The translations under genes and the position numbers were made by a program. A stretch of 64,000 nt of DNA. Origin: a virus. How positions within the stretch are numbered: the first letter of the stretch is position 1; each line of letters starts with the position of its first letter. Location of the stretch: positions 1-64,000 of IMG/VR virus record IMGVR_UViG_3300045976_000031; one strand, written 5' to 3'. Below are positions 48,898 through 58,286 of this stretch, in pieces. The notes beneath the pieces are model-generated. The model did no database searches and was not told the origin of the DNA. It saw only the letters and a program-made list of their open reading frames with translations.

Positions 48898-50590
48898 TGG
48901 TGGTTTCCTCCTTGTTGTCGTCAGTGGCCTTATTGTCCTTCATCGTCTTCTGCGCGTCGTTCGCGCCAGGCTGCGTCGCATCCTGGTTGAAGGTCAGACC
49001 CAATTCCCGCATCATTCGCTGCTCGCGTGCCTGCTGGCGGAACGTGCGGCGGAAGTCTTCGCCGAGGCGTGCCGACTCGGCCTGGTAGCTTGACAGGCCG
49101 CCCTTGATTCGCATGATCGCGGCCTGCGTTTCCTTCAGTTCGTCGATCTGGCCGCGCGATGCGCCGATCCACTGGCACGAGCAAATTGCCTCGCGTTTGA
49201 TGGCGTCGTAGAACGCCTTCTGGAAGTCGACGCGGGACATCCCTTTCGGCATCGGCATGTCGCTCTTGAAGTAGTTGACATCCTCTTCGAGCCACAGCAT
49301 GTACATCATCGTCGCCAGCTTGTCGGCCACGGTCTTCTTCCGCGACTGCATGAACTTCCACGTCTCGGCCATCGACGCGCGAGCGGACGAGTAGTTCGTC
49401 TTCGTGTAGTCCTTACTGAACTGTTCGTACGACAGGCCCAGCGGCGCGGCGATGTGGCGCAGCAGCGATTCCTCGAACTGCGTGCCAACGCCGCCCGGCG
49501 TTCCTGCGTTCTTCAGGTTCAGCTTCGTGCCGGGGAACAGGTGCGGCATCTTCACGCCGTCGATGGCGATGTTCTCGGATGCGCCCACGTACGCGGTCAG
49601 CGCGGCCATGTACTGCCCCAGCATGTCACCGAGGCCGGCCTGCCCTGCGCCCATCGACGCGAACACCACGTCGGACGGCAGTTCGGATTCGATGGCCGCC
49701 GCGTACGTCGCATTGACCACCGCGTTCTGCAACGTGATGTCCGCGAATTTCTTGGTCATCTTCATCTGCTTCAGCACGGACACCATGTCGCTGATCCCGC
49801 GCGTCTGATCCGGTTGCAGGCGGTCGGCGATGTGAAGCACCTGGCGACGGCCCCACGGCTTGCGGGCCTCGACGCGCTTCCAGGTCGGGATGTCATCCAT
49901 CGGGTACAGGTCGCCCGGATGCGCTGTGCGGATGAAGTACGCGATGGGTCCGCCGTACGCGTCGCGCTCGATGCCGCGCCGGATCGTCGCCGTATCCATC
50001 TGCCCGTCCGGGTTCGACAGGCGCGTCGGCGACACCATCTGGATCGCGGTGTAGAACGGACGCTCGGGTCGGTTGTCCAGCCACTCGGCCGTGCCCAGCA
50101 CCTCGCCGGTCATGACGAAGCCGCCGATGGCGAGGCGGATGATGTCGGTGAACGTCATGTTGCCGCCCGCGTCGAACCAGTTGTCGGTGGACTCGGCCAG
50201 CAGGTTGAAGCGCGCCTCGACGTATTCGGTCCATTCCTCGGCCCAGGCTTCATCGGCCCCGATCACCTTCCAGTCCGGCGTGCAGATCAGGCGGTATTGC
50301 GCGCCCACGATGCTGTCGCGGTGCGTGTGGACCGCGCCGGTAGTCAGCCCGTCGTTCTGCACGGCGTCACGGCTGCGCGCGTCGGCGATCTCCTTCACCT
50401 GGTTGATCTGCGCATCCGGCGAGATGATCGGCGGCGTCCAGGACATCATCTCGCGGCTGTTGCGTGCAGCACCTTCGATGCCACCACCCATCGCCTTCTC
50501 GCTCACGCCGGTCACGACAACGGAGCGGCCCGGAACATCAATTACATCGGCACTTGCGGCGGCCGATTTGCTCGTGCGTGTCTTTGCCAT
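48890..50590 (-). CDS. Portal protein (lambda gpB family)
   Basis: 566 aa. Central signatures PERPFYTAIQMVSPTRLSNP, HPGDLYPMDDIPTW, KRVEARKPWGRRQVLHIADR and TKTNYSSARASMAETWKFMQ match phage_portal_2 (lambda portal) proteins. The C-terminus is charged and helical (TFRQQAREQRMMRELG). Overlaps the protease start. Dodecameric DNA gate for packaging. Confidence 0.9.
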   Translation of the reverse strand: MAKTRTSKSAAASADVIDVPGRSVVVTGVSEKAMGGGIEGAARNSREMMSWTPPIISPDAQINQVKEIADARSRDAVQNDGLTTGAVHTHRDSIVGAQYRLICTPDWKVIGADEAWAEEWTEYVEARFNLLAESTDNWFDAGGNMTFTDIIRLAIGGFVMTGEVLGTAEWLDNRPERPFYTAIQMVSPTRLSNPDGQMDTATIRRGIERDAYGGPIAYFIRTAHPGDLYPMDDIPTWKRVEARKPWGRRQVLHIADRLQPDQTRGISDMVSVLKQMKMTKKFADITLQNAVVNATYAAAIESELPSDVVFASMGAGQAGLGDMLGQYMAALTAYVGASENIAIDGVKMPHLFPGTKLNLKNAGTPGGVGTQFEESLLRHIAAPLGLSYEQFSKDYTKTNYSSARASMAETWKFMQSRKKTVADKLATMMYMLWLEEDVNYFKSDMPMPKGMSRVDFQKAFYDAIKREAICSCQWIGASRGQIDELKETQAAIMRIKGGLSSYQAESARLGEDFRRTFRQQAREQRMMRELGLTFNQDATQPGANDAQKTMKDNKATDDNKEETTNE

Positions 50591-50593
50591 GAT

Positions 50594-50848
50594 TTAGAAA
50601 ATGAAGCGGGCCGGGCCAGCGACGCGCAGGGCGGCCGGCACGACTGCGAGTTGAGATTCGAGCGACATGATGTACGCGTACAGCGTGCCCTTGTTCGCTG
50701 CGGTGAATTCCACGCGCTCGCCGTTCTGGTCGACGATCACGCGGGCCTGGCCGCCGATGGCGAGTTGATGGTACGCGGCGCGTGCGTCCTTCAGATTCGC
50801 TTCCAGCAGCGCGCGCTGTTCTGGTGTAAGTGGTGTGGCGATAATCAT
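50594..50848 (-). CDS. gpW-like head-tail joining protein
   Basis: 84 aa. LTPEQRALLEANLKDARAAY, then VDQNGERVEFTAANKGTLYA and a C-terminal helix match the gpW family. Three bases separate it from the portal gene. In lambda gpW closes the portal and joins the tail. Confidence 0.85.
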   Translation of the reverse strand: MIIATPLTPEQRALLEANLKDARAAYHQLAIGGQARVIVDQNGERVEFTAANKGTLYAYIMSLESQLAVVPAALRVAGPARFIF

Positions 50849-50858
50849 AGTGGTTCCC

Positions 50859-52922
50859 TCAAGCTAGGGCGTTAGCCATTTCGGCAAAATTGAATCGCGA
50901 TTTTACCCCACCGGCGAATGGCTTTTCCTGGTCAGGCGAGCGCACAAAGTCGTTCGTGTCCCATTCGGACGCCCATCGCGGCGGGTTATTCCAGTCGATG
51001 CTATCGACCCGGATGTACTGCGAGATGCACACGCCGATGCAATAGTAGGACAAGTCCCATGCCTCATTGCGCACGGTCGTATTGTGCTCCCATCCCTTCG
51101 GCGTCCGGTTCTCCGCGCACATCTCGGCGTAGAAGCTGTCTGCCAGCCAGTCCGGCGTGCGATACATGCCCTTGCCCGGCTCGATGCAGTCCAGGCGCGC
51201 GTCGAGGTCGTCCTTCAGCAGATTCGAGTTGAAGAACAGGACCGGGATGTCGCCGCGCGCGCCCGTCTTGCTGTCCTTCCGGTTGCTGTCCGGGTAGTTG
51301 ACGCGGGTGCGCGGATTGCCCGGCTTCGGATCACCCTTCACGAGCACGAAACGCTGGTGGCGGTTCAGCTTTACCAGCTTGCGCCAGAACTGGTACGCCA
51401 TGCCGGTGACGCCTTCCTGACCGCCCGAGTCGCACGCGGTGATCTTGATCGACATGAGCCGGCCGCTGTCGTCGGCGAGCGGATATTCCTTATCCATGAC
51501 GTGCTCGATAAGCTGGTCCCAATCGTCCAGGTACGAGGCCGGCTTGACCCACAGCGGATCGCCTTCATCGTCCACGCGCTTCGACTTGCGCACGTCGAAT
51601 CGGTCGATCAGCACCATGTCGAACGGCGTGCCAGGCATGATGCCGAACACCTGCACGACCCACATGTTTTTCTGCACGTCGACGGTGGCGACCAGGAAGC
51701 GCACACCCTCGGGCACGACGCGCTCGCCCAGCGAATGCTCGGCCCTGGCCTTCAGTGTCTCGGGCAGGCGAATCTCGCTGTGCTTGCGGCTGTAGTACGG
51801 CTCGCCCAGGTCGTTGTTGTAGAACTTCTTCAGGGATTCCTCGGTGCCGGTGCGCTCGAAGTCGTCGCACGCGTCCAGGTACATCACGACCAGCTTCTTC
51901 CACGACACGAACGCAGCGGCAACGCCGCGCAGCCAGAACGACGCGATCAGCGAGCGGATCGAGCGGCCGAACTTGCGGCCACGGTCGTCGATGGCCTCGC
52001 CGTCCTTCAACCACATGCCCCAAAGGTTCATCTCGTAGCGGTCATCGGGCACGATGTGGTGCGCGCACTTCGGGCATTCCATATAAACCGTTTCCGCCGC
52101 GTCCAGGTTCGACATGCCCGGCTTGCGGTCGTACTTCAGCATCTCGAACTTACCCTCGAAGTAGTGATCGCAGCATGGGCACGGCCAGTACCAGCGGCGG
52201 CGGTCGCCACGGTTGTACAGGCCGATGATCCCGTCGCACGGCGGTGCTTCGTGCGGCGTGCGCGCGATCCACTTGATGTCCTTCACCTCGCGCGACGGCG
52301 ACGATTCGGCCACGCACATCGCATTCGAGCCGAAGGTCGTGGTTCGCTTCATCGCCAGGTCGAACGGCTCGCCGTCGCCGTCCACGTCGTCCGGCATACG
52401 GTCACGGTCGGTCAGCACCACGCGGCCGATTGGCTTACCTGCCAGTTCGGTCGGCGTCGGCCAGGACAGCGACAGCATCATGCCGGTGTTGTACAGCTTG
52501 TCGAACTTGTTGTCGTTGTCCGCGCCCGGCGTCAGCATCTTCCCGATCTCGGGTGAGTAGCGGTTCAGGCGGTCGATACGGCGCATGGAGAAGTCGCGGG
52601 CCGCCGTGTTCGTCGGGCACACGATCATCATGTCCATCGGGTCGATCTTGATGGAATAGAGCGTGGTGTTGATGACCAGGGCGTCCGTCTTCGCCGACTG
52701 CGCCGGCCCGACGAAGATCATGCCGGTGTAGTTCGTCGACGCGAACACGTTCATCGGCTCGACCATGTACGGCGTCGTCGTGTTGAACCAGGGACCCACG
52801 TACGCGCCTGGCGAATTCACGATCCGGTACTTGTGCGCCGCGTCGGCCACGGTGGTGCGCTCGGGCGGGCGCAGCATCTCCGCGCACGACAGCGCGATCT
52901 GTTCTACGGAATTAAAGTTCAT
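50859..52922 (-). CDS. terL: Terminase large subunit (lambda gpA family)
   Basis: 687 aa, started at 52922, overlapping the small-subunit stop. N-terminal ATPase part: YMVEPMNVFASTNYTGMIFV, GPAQSAKT (Walker-A-like, about 74-81) and MMIVCPTNTAARDFS; a Cys-containing zinc-like segment CPCCDHYFEGKF; C-terminal nuclease part with VATVDVQKNMWVVQV and ACDSGGQEG. GpA-type packaging motor. Confidence 0.9.
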   Translation of the reverse strand: MNFNSVEQIALSCAEMLRPPERTTVADAAHKYRIVNSPGAYVGPWFNTTTPYMVEPMNVFASTNYTGMIFVGPAQSAKTDALVINTTLYSIKIDPMDMMIVCPTNTAARDFSMRRIDRLNRYSPEIGKMLTPGADNDNKFDKLYNTGMMLSLSWPTPTELAGKPIGRVVLTDRDRMPDDVDGDGEPFDLAMKRTTTFGSNAMCVAESSPSREVKDIKWIARTPHEAPPCDGIIGLYNRGDRRRWYWPCPCCDHYFEGKFEMLKYDRKPGMSNLDAAETVYMECPKCAHHIVPDDRYEMNLWGMWLKDGEAIDDRGRKFGRSIRSLIASFWLRGVAAAFVSWKKLVVMYLDACDDFERTGTEESLKKFYNNDLGEPYYSRKHSEIRLPETLKARAEHSLGERVVPEGVRFLVATVDVQKNMWVVQVFGIMPGTPFDMVLIDRFDVRKSKRVDDEGDPLWVKPASYLDDWDQLIEHVMDKEYPLADDSGRLMSIKITACDSGGQEGVTGMAYQFWRKLVKLNRHQRFVLVKGDPKPGNPRTRVNYPDSNRKDSKTGARGDIPVLFFNSNLLKDDLDARLDCIEPGKGMYRTPDWLADSFYAEMCAENRTPKGWEHNTTVRNEAWDLSYYCIGVCISQYIRVDSIDWNNPPRWASEWDTNDFVRSPDQEKPFAGGVKSRFNFAEMANALA

Positions 52923-53526
52923 CGTCGTCCTCGTGTTTCGGTGCGCCGCCGCGCGCGGCAAACACTGCATCCTCCGCTTGCTCGATCACCTGCGGATTCG
53001 TCGGTGCCTTGCTGAATTCCTCCTTCACTGCGCGGTACAGTTCTTCCAGCATGCCGTCGCCCAGCGACTTCACCAGGTGGCGTTGCCGGTCGGTGAGTTC
53101 GGCCTGGCGGTCCACCGCGTCGGCCATCAGGCGGATGCTCATCTTCACCATCTTCATCAGGCCGCCGATCACCTCGACCACGCGCGTCGTCGGCCACAGG
53201 TTGCCTTCGCGCTGCTCGTATTCCTGGCGCGAGCGCAGGCCGGCCCAAAACTCTTTCGTCAGGTGCTTCGGCAGATCGTTGTGGTGCATCCGCTTAATGT
53301 ATTCCTCGATCTCGTACGCCGGCTTCACGAGATAGGGTGCTACCTCGTGCACCTGGTAGATGTTCACGCCGTTGCGTTCGCCGCTCGGCTTGCATCCGCC
53401 CTTTTCCAGCTTCTCGACCAGGACGCGGTGATCCATGCGAAACAGGTTGCCGAGTTGCGACAGGTTCGCGCCGTCGTACAGGATCGCGCGTGTGGTGTCG
53501 TCGGTTGCGTCAGTTCTTTTTGCCAT
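52912..53526 (-). CDS. Terminase small subunit, DUF1441-like
   Basis: 204 aa. N-terminal HTH-type domain (GANLSQLGNLFRMDHRVLVE, then GERNGVNIYQVHEVAPYLVK) and a helical oligomerisation part, typical of DUF1441/Nu1-like small terminases that read the packaging site. Ends HEDDDEL. The GATGAACTTTAA of this tail contains the large-subunit ATG. DEL tail shared with other proteins. Confidence 0.8.
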   Translation of the reverse strand: MAKRTDATDDTTRAILYDGANLSQLGNLFRMDHRVLVEKLEKGGCKPSGERNGVNIYQVHEVAPYLVKPAYEIEEYIKRMHHNDLPKHLTKEFWAGLRSRQEYEQREGNLWPTTRVVEVIGGLMKMVKMSIRLMADAVDRQAELTDRQRHLVKSLGDGMLEELYRAVKEEFSKAPTNPQVIEQAEDAVFAARGGAPKHEDDDEL

Positions 53527-53734
53527 TGATTCGCTCGTCGATAAGTTGCACTCGGGCGCGCCTCGACAGGCGGCCGATGTCTTCGATGTGATTGAGGTGA
53601 TACTGCTGAAGCGGGCGACTGCAATTGCGGTACGCCGCGTATGTGGAATAGGCGATGCCGATCACCTGGCATGCTCTCGGTGGATCGAGGCCCAGCATGT
53701 CCTCGAAGTCCACCAGTGTCTTCAGTTCACTCAT
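53510..53734 (-). CDS. Small HTH-like protein before the terminase genes
   Basis: 74 aa. PPRACQVIGIAYSTYAAYRN resembles a helix-turn-helix, followed by SRPLQQYHLNHIEDIG and a basic helix. I recall similar small proteins at this place in Burkholderia phages. Lies directly behind the perfect palindrome at 53747-53761, so self-regulation of the packaging/late operon is plausible (inference). Confidence 0.7.
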   Translation of the reverse strand: MSELKTLVDFEDMLGLDPPRACQVIGIAYSTYAAYRNCSRPLQQYHLNHIEDIGRLSRRARVQLIDERINGKKN

Positions 53735-53746
53735 GTCCTCTCGCGT

Positions 53747-53761
53747 CTATTCATTGAATAG
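53747..53761. promoter_or_regulatory. Perfect 15-bp palindrome at head of packaging operon
   Basis: CTATTCATTGAATAG (arms CTATTCA/TGAATAG, single central base), 13 bp before the ATG of the small HTH-like gene in the leftward direction. No good sigma70 -35/-10 pair surrounds it. Candidate operator. Confidence 0.65.
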
Positions 53762-53779
53762 CAGCGATACTACACGATG

Positions 53780-53795
53780 CGGGGCCGAAGCCCCG
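53780..53795 (-). terminator. UUCG-tetraloop hairpin after helicase gene
   Basis: On the minus strand CGGGGC, TTCG, GCCCCG lies five bases beyond the helicase stop. No T-run follows, so it may stabilise the upstream mRNA end or weakly terminate, separating replication from late transcription. Confidence 0.55.
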
Positions 53796-53800
53796 GCTTG

Positions 53801-55747
53801 TCAAAGTTCGTCGTAGCAGTCGGACCCAGGACCGCATGGGCCGCCTGCGTCGCCGCAGTTCGGACAGCACTCGTGCGGCAGCAGGAATTCGTCGGGCACA
53901 TCCAACTCGTCGACTTCGACCAGGTTGCCGGCCTCGCTGCACACCGCCCATTCGCCGAGCGTCATCTGCGCGTAGCTGTCGCTCTCGGGATGGTAGTACC
54001 AGCGCTTCACGTCGTCGACGATCTCGTCTTCCAGCTTCACCTCGTCGCTCATCTTCGTGTCGGCCAGGATTTCGACAACCTGGTCCCAATCCGCGTCTTC
54101 TGGCTGCACCTTCTTCCGACCCTTCAGCAGCTTGCGCAGCTTCGTCCGCATGCGCTTCATGAGGCGGAACAGCATGTCCTGCGCGTCTTCCTTCGCGGTG
54201 AGCGCCTGCACCACGGCCTCGTCGAGCGTGTCGCGGCACACCAGCAGATAGACCAGCACGCGGTGCTTCTGACCCTGGCGTGCGAGGCGGCCGATGAACT
54301 GAAGGTACAGTTCGAGCGACCAGGGGATGTCGTAGAACACGATGATGTGCCCGCCCTTTTGCAGATTGAGGCCGTGCCCGCCCGACGCCGGGTGCATCGC
54401 CAGGATCGGTATCTTCCCGGCGTTCCACGGCTTCACGCATTTACCCTCGGCGTCCATGAAGGTGATCTTGGTGCCGAATGCCTTCTTCAGCCGGTCTTTC
54501 GATGCGCGGTGGTGGTAGCCGACCAGGATGTTCCGGCCCTGCGACTCTTCGATGATCTGCTTCAGTTCCTCCAACTTGTGCGTGTGAATCTGGTGAATCT
54601 TCTGAATTTTGACGTGATCGTCCTCGTCGGTTTCACCGGGTTCCAGCTTCGTCTCGTACAGCACGCCGGACGCCATTTGCAGCAGCTTCGCCGACAGCGC
54701 CGCAGCCGTCTCGGCCTCGATCTCGCTGCCATCGTCGAGCGTGACCACCATGTCGGCTTCCATCTTGCGGTACAGGGCCATCTGCTCGGGCGACATCGTG
54801 ACGTGGCGCGTGACGAACAGCGGCGGCGTGCGCGGCAGGTAGTCCTCTTCCTTCATGACCAGGCAGATGTCGCTGATCTTCGCCAGGATCGCCGGCTCCG
54901 CGCCAGGCCGCAGCTTCCACTTCCGCGTGTAGCGGTTTTCGGTGAAGAACTCTTCGCGGAACCTGGTGATCTCTTTGCCGAAGCGCTTGCCGCCGTCGAT
55001 CAGGTAAATCTGCGCGAACAGGTGCAGGTAGCTCTCGGCGGCCGGCGTCGCGGTCAGGATGTGCATGCGCGTGATGAAGCCCGGCTGATCGCGCACGGCC
55101 TGCAACGCCTTGAAGCGGGCCGCGTTGTGATCTTTGAAGCCGCTGGACTCGTCGATGATGACGGTCCTGTACGGCCATTTCAGCTTGCGCACGCGGTAGT
55201 AGGCCACGAGCCATTCGACCCAATCGCGCGAGATCAGGTGCACGCTCGCCTTGCTCAACGTCGCGGCCTCGCGGATGTCCTCGCGCATCTGCGCCGCAGC
55301 GCGCGTGCCGGCCGCCTGCGCTTCCTTCTCGATCTCCGACTTGAACATGCGCAGGTTGGCGCATTCGGCGCGGCGCGCACGGATCGCGTCGCGGCTGGCG
55401 GCCTTCACGCGCGGATCATCGTCGTCGACGTGGATGATCGAGAGGTTCAGGTGGGCCAGGTGGTTCCACTTCCTGAATTCGTCCGGCCAGGTCTGCGTGG
55501 CGACGCGCAGCGGGCCGATCACGAGCACCGGGTTGTCGTCGACGAACTCGGCCACCAGGTCGGCGATGAGCGTGGCCGTGGTGACGGTTTTGCCGAGGCC
55601 CATGTCGATGAAGAGGCCCGAGAATGGGTTCTCCTTCAGGAACTTCAGGCCGGTGTTCTGGTATCCGTGCATCTGCTCGCGGTACAGTTCCACGTCCGCG
55701 AACTTCGCGCGGATGCGCCGCAAAAAATGGTCTGCTACTACGCTCAT
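53801..55747 (-). CDS. SNF2-type DEAD/DEAH helicase with C-terminal Cys cluster
   Basis: 648 aa. Motif I GLFIDMGLGKT (44-54), motif II DESS (200-203, replacing DEAH), motif III TATPA (233-237) and motif VI QFIGRLARQGQ (484-494) define an SF2/SNF2 helicase. Residues 626-645 hold CCPNC ... C ... C, a zinc-like tail, then CYDEL. Overlaps the VRR nuclease start by ATGA. Probably remodels or unwinds replication intermediates. Confidence 0.85.
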   Translation of the reverse strand: MSVVADHFLRRIRAKFADVELYREQMHGYQNTGLKFLKENPFSGLFIDMGLGKTVTTATLIADLVAEFVDDNPVLVIGPLRVATQTWPDEFRKWNHLAHLNLSIIHVDDDDPRVKAASRDAIRARRAECANLRMFKSEIEKEAQAAGTRAAAQMREDIREAATLSKASVHLISRDWVEWLVAYYRVRKLKWPYRTVIIDESSGFKDHNAARFKALQAVRDQPGFITRMHILTATPAAESYLHLFAQIYLIDGGKRFGKEITRFREEFFTENRYTRKWKLRPGAEPAILAKISDICLVMKEEDYLPRTPPLFVTRHVTMSPEQMALYRKMEADMVVTLDDGSEIEAETAAALSAKLLQMASGVLYETKLEPGETDEDDHVKIQKIHQIHTHKLEELKQIIEESQGRNILVGYHHRASKDRLKKAFGTKITFMDAEGKCVKPWNAGKIPILAMHPASGGHGLNLQKGGHIIVFYDIPWSLELYLQFIGRLARQGQKHRVLVYLLVCRDTLDEAVVQALTAKEDAQDMLFRLMKRMRTKLRKLLKGRKKVQPEDADWDQVVEILADTKMSDEVKLEDEIVDDVKRWYYHPESDSYAQMTLGEWAVCSEAGNLVEVDELDVPDEFLLPHECCPNCGDAGGPCGPGSDCYDEL

Positions 55748-56043
55748 TTCATCAACTCCTTAAACTGGTCCAGGTCGTCCAGGACGTGCACTTCCGCGCC
55801 GTGCTCGCGCATTTCCCTGATCCTGCGGACCTGGATCGCGGACAGGCCGCTCTCGCCGCGACCTGGCCTCTTCCACTCGATCCACACCACCCGGCCGCGC
55901 CGGATGTAGCAGCGATCCGGCAGGCCGTTGAAGGTCGGCGATTCGACCTTGAACGTGAACCAGCCGCGCTTCTCCGCGTACTTGTGAGCCTTGCTGGTGT
56001 TATCGCTTTCCAGCGCCGGCTTCACGTCAAATATCTTCACCAT
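55744..56043 (-). CDS. VRR-NUC domain nuclease
   Basis: 99 aa, start ATG at 56043 behind AGAGG. A compact PD-(D/E)XK-like VRR-NUC: SPTFNGLPDRCYIRRG, VVWIEWKRPGRGESGLSAIQ and a C-terminal VHVLDDLDQF. In such proteins the acidic, Glu and Lys of the EWK motif form the active site. Lies between polymerase and helicase genes; Holliday-junction or flap resolution is known for relatives. Confidence 0.85.
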   Translation of the reverse strand: MVKIFDVKPALESDNTSKAHKYAEKRGWFTFKVESPTFNGLPDRCYIRRGRVVWIEWKRPGRGESGLSAIQVRRIREMREHGAEVHVLDDLDQFKELMK

Positions 56044-58222
56044 CGTCGTCATCCTCTGCATACGGTCGTTCTTCGCGACAGGTCTTGCACATGCGCGTGT
56101 CGTGGCCCGCTTCGTCCAGGGTTTGCCAGTTCTCGCGCACCTTCTTCTCGGCCTTGCCGCACAGTGCCGTGCGTGTCGCCATGTCGACGACGTGCGCGGT
56201 CTTCTGGCCCGGCAGCACCAACGTGCGATAGCCGAAGTTTTCCAGCTTCGGGTTCTTGGTGCGCAGGCCGATGTCGTCCAGGCGCGCGTACGCCTCGCGC
56301 ACATACCAGTCGTAGTCGATGTCGTCCGGGAAGGACTCAGGCAGGTTCATGCAGGGCACAGCGCCGGTCGTGCCGGCCACGCGCGCGCCGTTCTGCTTCG
56401 CGATGAACCCGCGTTCGCCTTCGCCGTGATACCAGCGCACCATCTTGCCCAGGTACTCGCCATCCTTCAGGCCGCCTTCCTTCTGCGTGCCGTCCGGCAG
56501 CGTGCATTTGCCCACCTGCTTGACGCCGATGAACTGCGTGAAGTCGCGGCACTTGCGGATCGTCTCTTCGATGTCCGCGCCGGTCAGCAGGTAGTCGACC
56601 ACGGCCTGCGAACAGATGTCGAAGGTCGGGTCGTGCTTCGCTTGCAGGCCGGCCTTCGCGAACAGTCCCTTGCGCTTCACTTCCGGCTGCAACACGCCGG
56701 TTTTGTCCGGGATCATGAGCACCTGGCCTGGCTCCTTCGGGTCCTCGACGATGGCGAGGTAGCTGTTCACGTCGCGGCTGTACACGCCCAGGTAGCGCAC
56801 GGCCTCGGTGGTGAAGCCGGTGTCCATTTCCCAATCCGCGACGATGCACGCGAACATGCCGTAGCGCTCGCGCGGGATCACGGTCACGATGCCGTCCGTG
56901 TTGGCCGAGATGACGTTGAAGCCGTTCAGGTGCAGTTCCTCGATCAGCATCAGCAGGGACAGTTGCCCGGTCAGCGTGGTCGAGATCAGCAGGCGCGGCG
57001 AGTAGACGATGGAGTACGGCGAGCCGGTCTTGCCGAACGTGCCGTTGTTGACGATCTTGAAGGAGTCCGAGCGCTTCTTGTACTTCATCGACTCGGACGG
57101 GTTGGACTTCTTCAGGCGCGCGGCCTGCTCTTTGTACTGGTCGCGCAGTTCGACGAAGCGCGTGAAGATCGGCACGAACTGCTTGCCCACGGCCTGCGGC
57201 ACGTATCCGCAACCCAGGATCAGGCGCGGGTAATAGGCGCGCACGTCGCGGTCTTCGATGATCGTGTTCTCGTCGGCCACGAAGGACCGGCGCTTCTCTT
57301 TCGAGTGCAGGCCGCCGATGCCGATCTTGTAGTCGGTGCCGCCGATGCGCAGGCGCTCGTTCAGGTCTTTGATGGTCTGCGGCAGCTTCACGACGCCGTA
57401 CGATTTCTTGTCGTCCGGGTTCTCGGCCGAGACGAAGAATCTGGTGGCCTCGATCTGCGCCAGCACGTCGCGCAGCAGCGGCGTCTTGAACTTGATGAAG
57501 TGCGGCGTCTCGTACTTGAACGAGAAGGTCTTGACGGTCGGCTTTTCCGGCTTGTAGCCGGTGATCTTCTCGACCTCGCGGCCGATCAGGGTTTCCGCGA
57601 TCTGCGCGTCGGACTTCGAGCGCACGTCGACGCCGTACTCGACGCTGATCTCGTTGCGGATGTCGATTTCTTCGCGCAGGCGCAGGGCCAGTTCGCCGGT
57701 CGTGTCCAGGTCGTTGCCCAGGTACTTGCGCATGAGCGGCCGGCGCGCGGCACCGATCAATTCGGACGGGTCGATGGGGAGTTCCTGCAACCAGGGCATG
57801 TTCATTCGCGCGCCGTACTTCTTCAGCGACAGCTTCACGCCGGGCGCGACTTCCATGAGGTCGATGTGGTCCAGGTAATCGGGAAGCTGGCAGTGGTAGC
57901 GGTCCAGGAACTTCCACAGCGGCAGGCGGTATTTGAAGATCGCGTCGTTCGCTTCCTTCAGCTTCTCGTTGCTCGCGCCGGCCATCGCGAGCGCGATCAT
58001 CATGAGGTCGTAGCCGAGGCCGTTGAACGTGTACAGGCGGAAGCCGCGCATGATTTTCGCGATCTTGCGGCGGTCCAGGTCCAGGCCGTCATACTTTTCC
58101 AGGATGACCTTTTTGCCGGTTTCCAGGTTCTTGAATCCGATGCTCCAATAATCGCGGTAGCACTCGGTATCGCACGCGGCCTCGGGCCGTTTGTCGAGGA
58201 AGGTTTTGATGGATATGGGCAT
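56027..58222 (-). CDS. Family B-type DNA polymerase
   Basis: 731 aa starting at 58222 (weak AGAG). N-terminal DnaQ-like proofreading: ACDTECYRDYWSIGF (DxE at 18-20), TFNGLGYD (65-72), YLGND (167-171). Palm: GIGGLHS then DVRAYYPRLI (326-335, motif A), KIVNNGTFGKTG (389-400, motif B) and NTDGI (441-445, motif C, TD pair). C-terminus is acidic and Cys-rich (CKTCREERP). Replicative polymerase, shorter than T4-type PolB. Confidence 0.85.
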   Translation of the reverse strand: MPISIKTFLDKRPEAACDTECYRDYWSIGFKNLETGKKVILEKYDGLDLDRRKIAKIMRGFRLYTFNGLGYDLMMIALAMAGASNEKLKEANDAIFKYRLPLWKFLDRYHCQLPDYLDHIDLMEVAPGVKLSLKKYGARMNMPWLQELPIDPSELIGAARRPLMRKYLGNDLDTTGELALRLREEIDIRNEISVEYGVDVRSKSDAQIAETLIGREVEKITGYKPEKPTVKTFSFKYETPHFIKFKTPLLRDVLAQIEATRFFVSAENPDDKKSYGVVKLPQTIKDLNERLRIGGTDYKIGIGGLHSKEKRRSFVADENTIIEDRDVRAYYPRLILGCGYVPQAVGKQFVPIFTRFVELRDQYKEQAARLKKSNPSESMKYKKRSDSFKIVNNGTFGKTGSPYSIVYSPRLLISTTLTGQLSLLMLIEELHLNGFNVISANTDGIVTVIPRERYGMFACIVADWEMDTGFTTEAVRYLGVYSRDVNSYLAIVEDPKEPGQVLMIPDKTGVLQPEVKRKGLFAKAGLQAKHDPTFDICSQAVVDYLLTGADIEETIRKCRDFTQFIGVKQVGKCTLPDGTQKEGGLKDGEYLGKMVRWYHGEGERGFIAKQNGARVAGTTGAVPCMNLPESFPDDIDYDWYVREAYARLDDIGLRTKNPKLENFGYRTLVLPGQKTAHVVDMATRTALCGKAEKKVRENWQTLDEAGHDTRMCKTCREERPYAEDDDDGEDI

Positions 58223-58240
58223 GGTGATCTCTAAACGAAA

Positions 58241-58271
58241 CAACGCCGCAGGTTGTGAGTCTGCGGCGTTG
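58241..58271 (-). terminator. Strong hairpin before DNA polymerase gene
   Basis: A perfect 11-bp stem CAACGCCGCAG/CTGCGGCGTTG with a nine-base loop lies between the 207-aa gene and polymerase. On the minus strand TTTCGTTT follows, so partial termination or attenuation could lower polymerase expression. Confidence 0.65.
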
Positions 58272-58286
58272 CGGGTACTTCGTGGA

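Noticed and set aside
56027-58222. Family A (Pol I-like) polymerase
   Set aside because: Motifs A (D..YYPRLI), B (N-GTFGK) and C (NTDG) and the exonuclease pattern fit family B.
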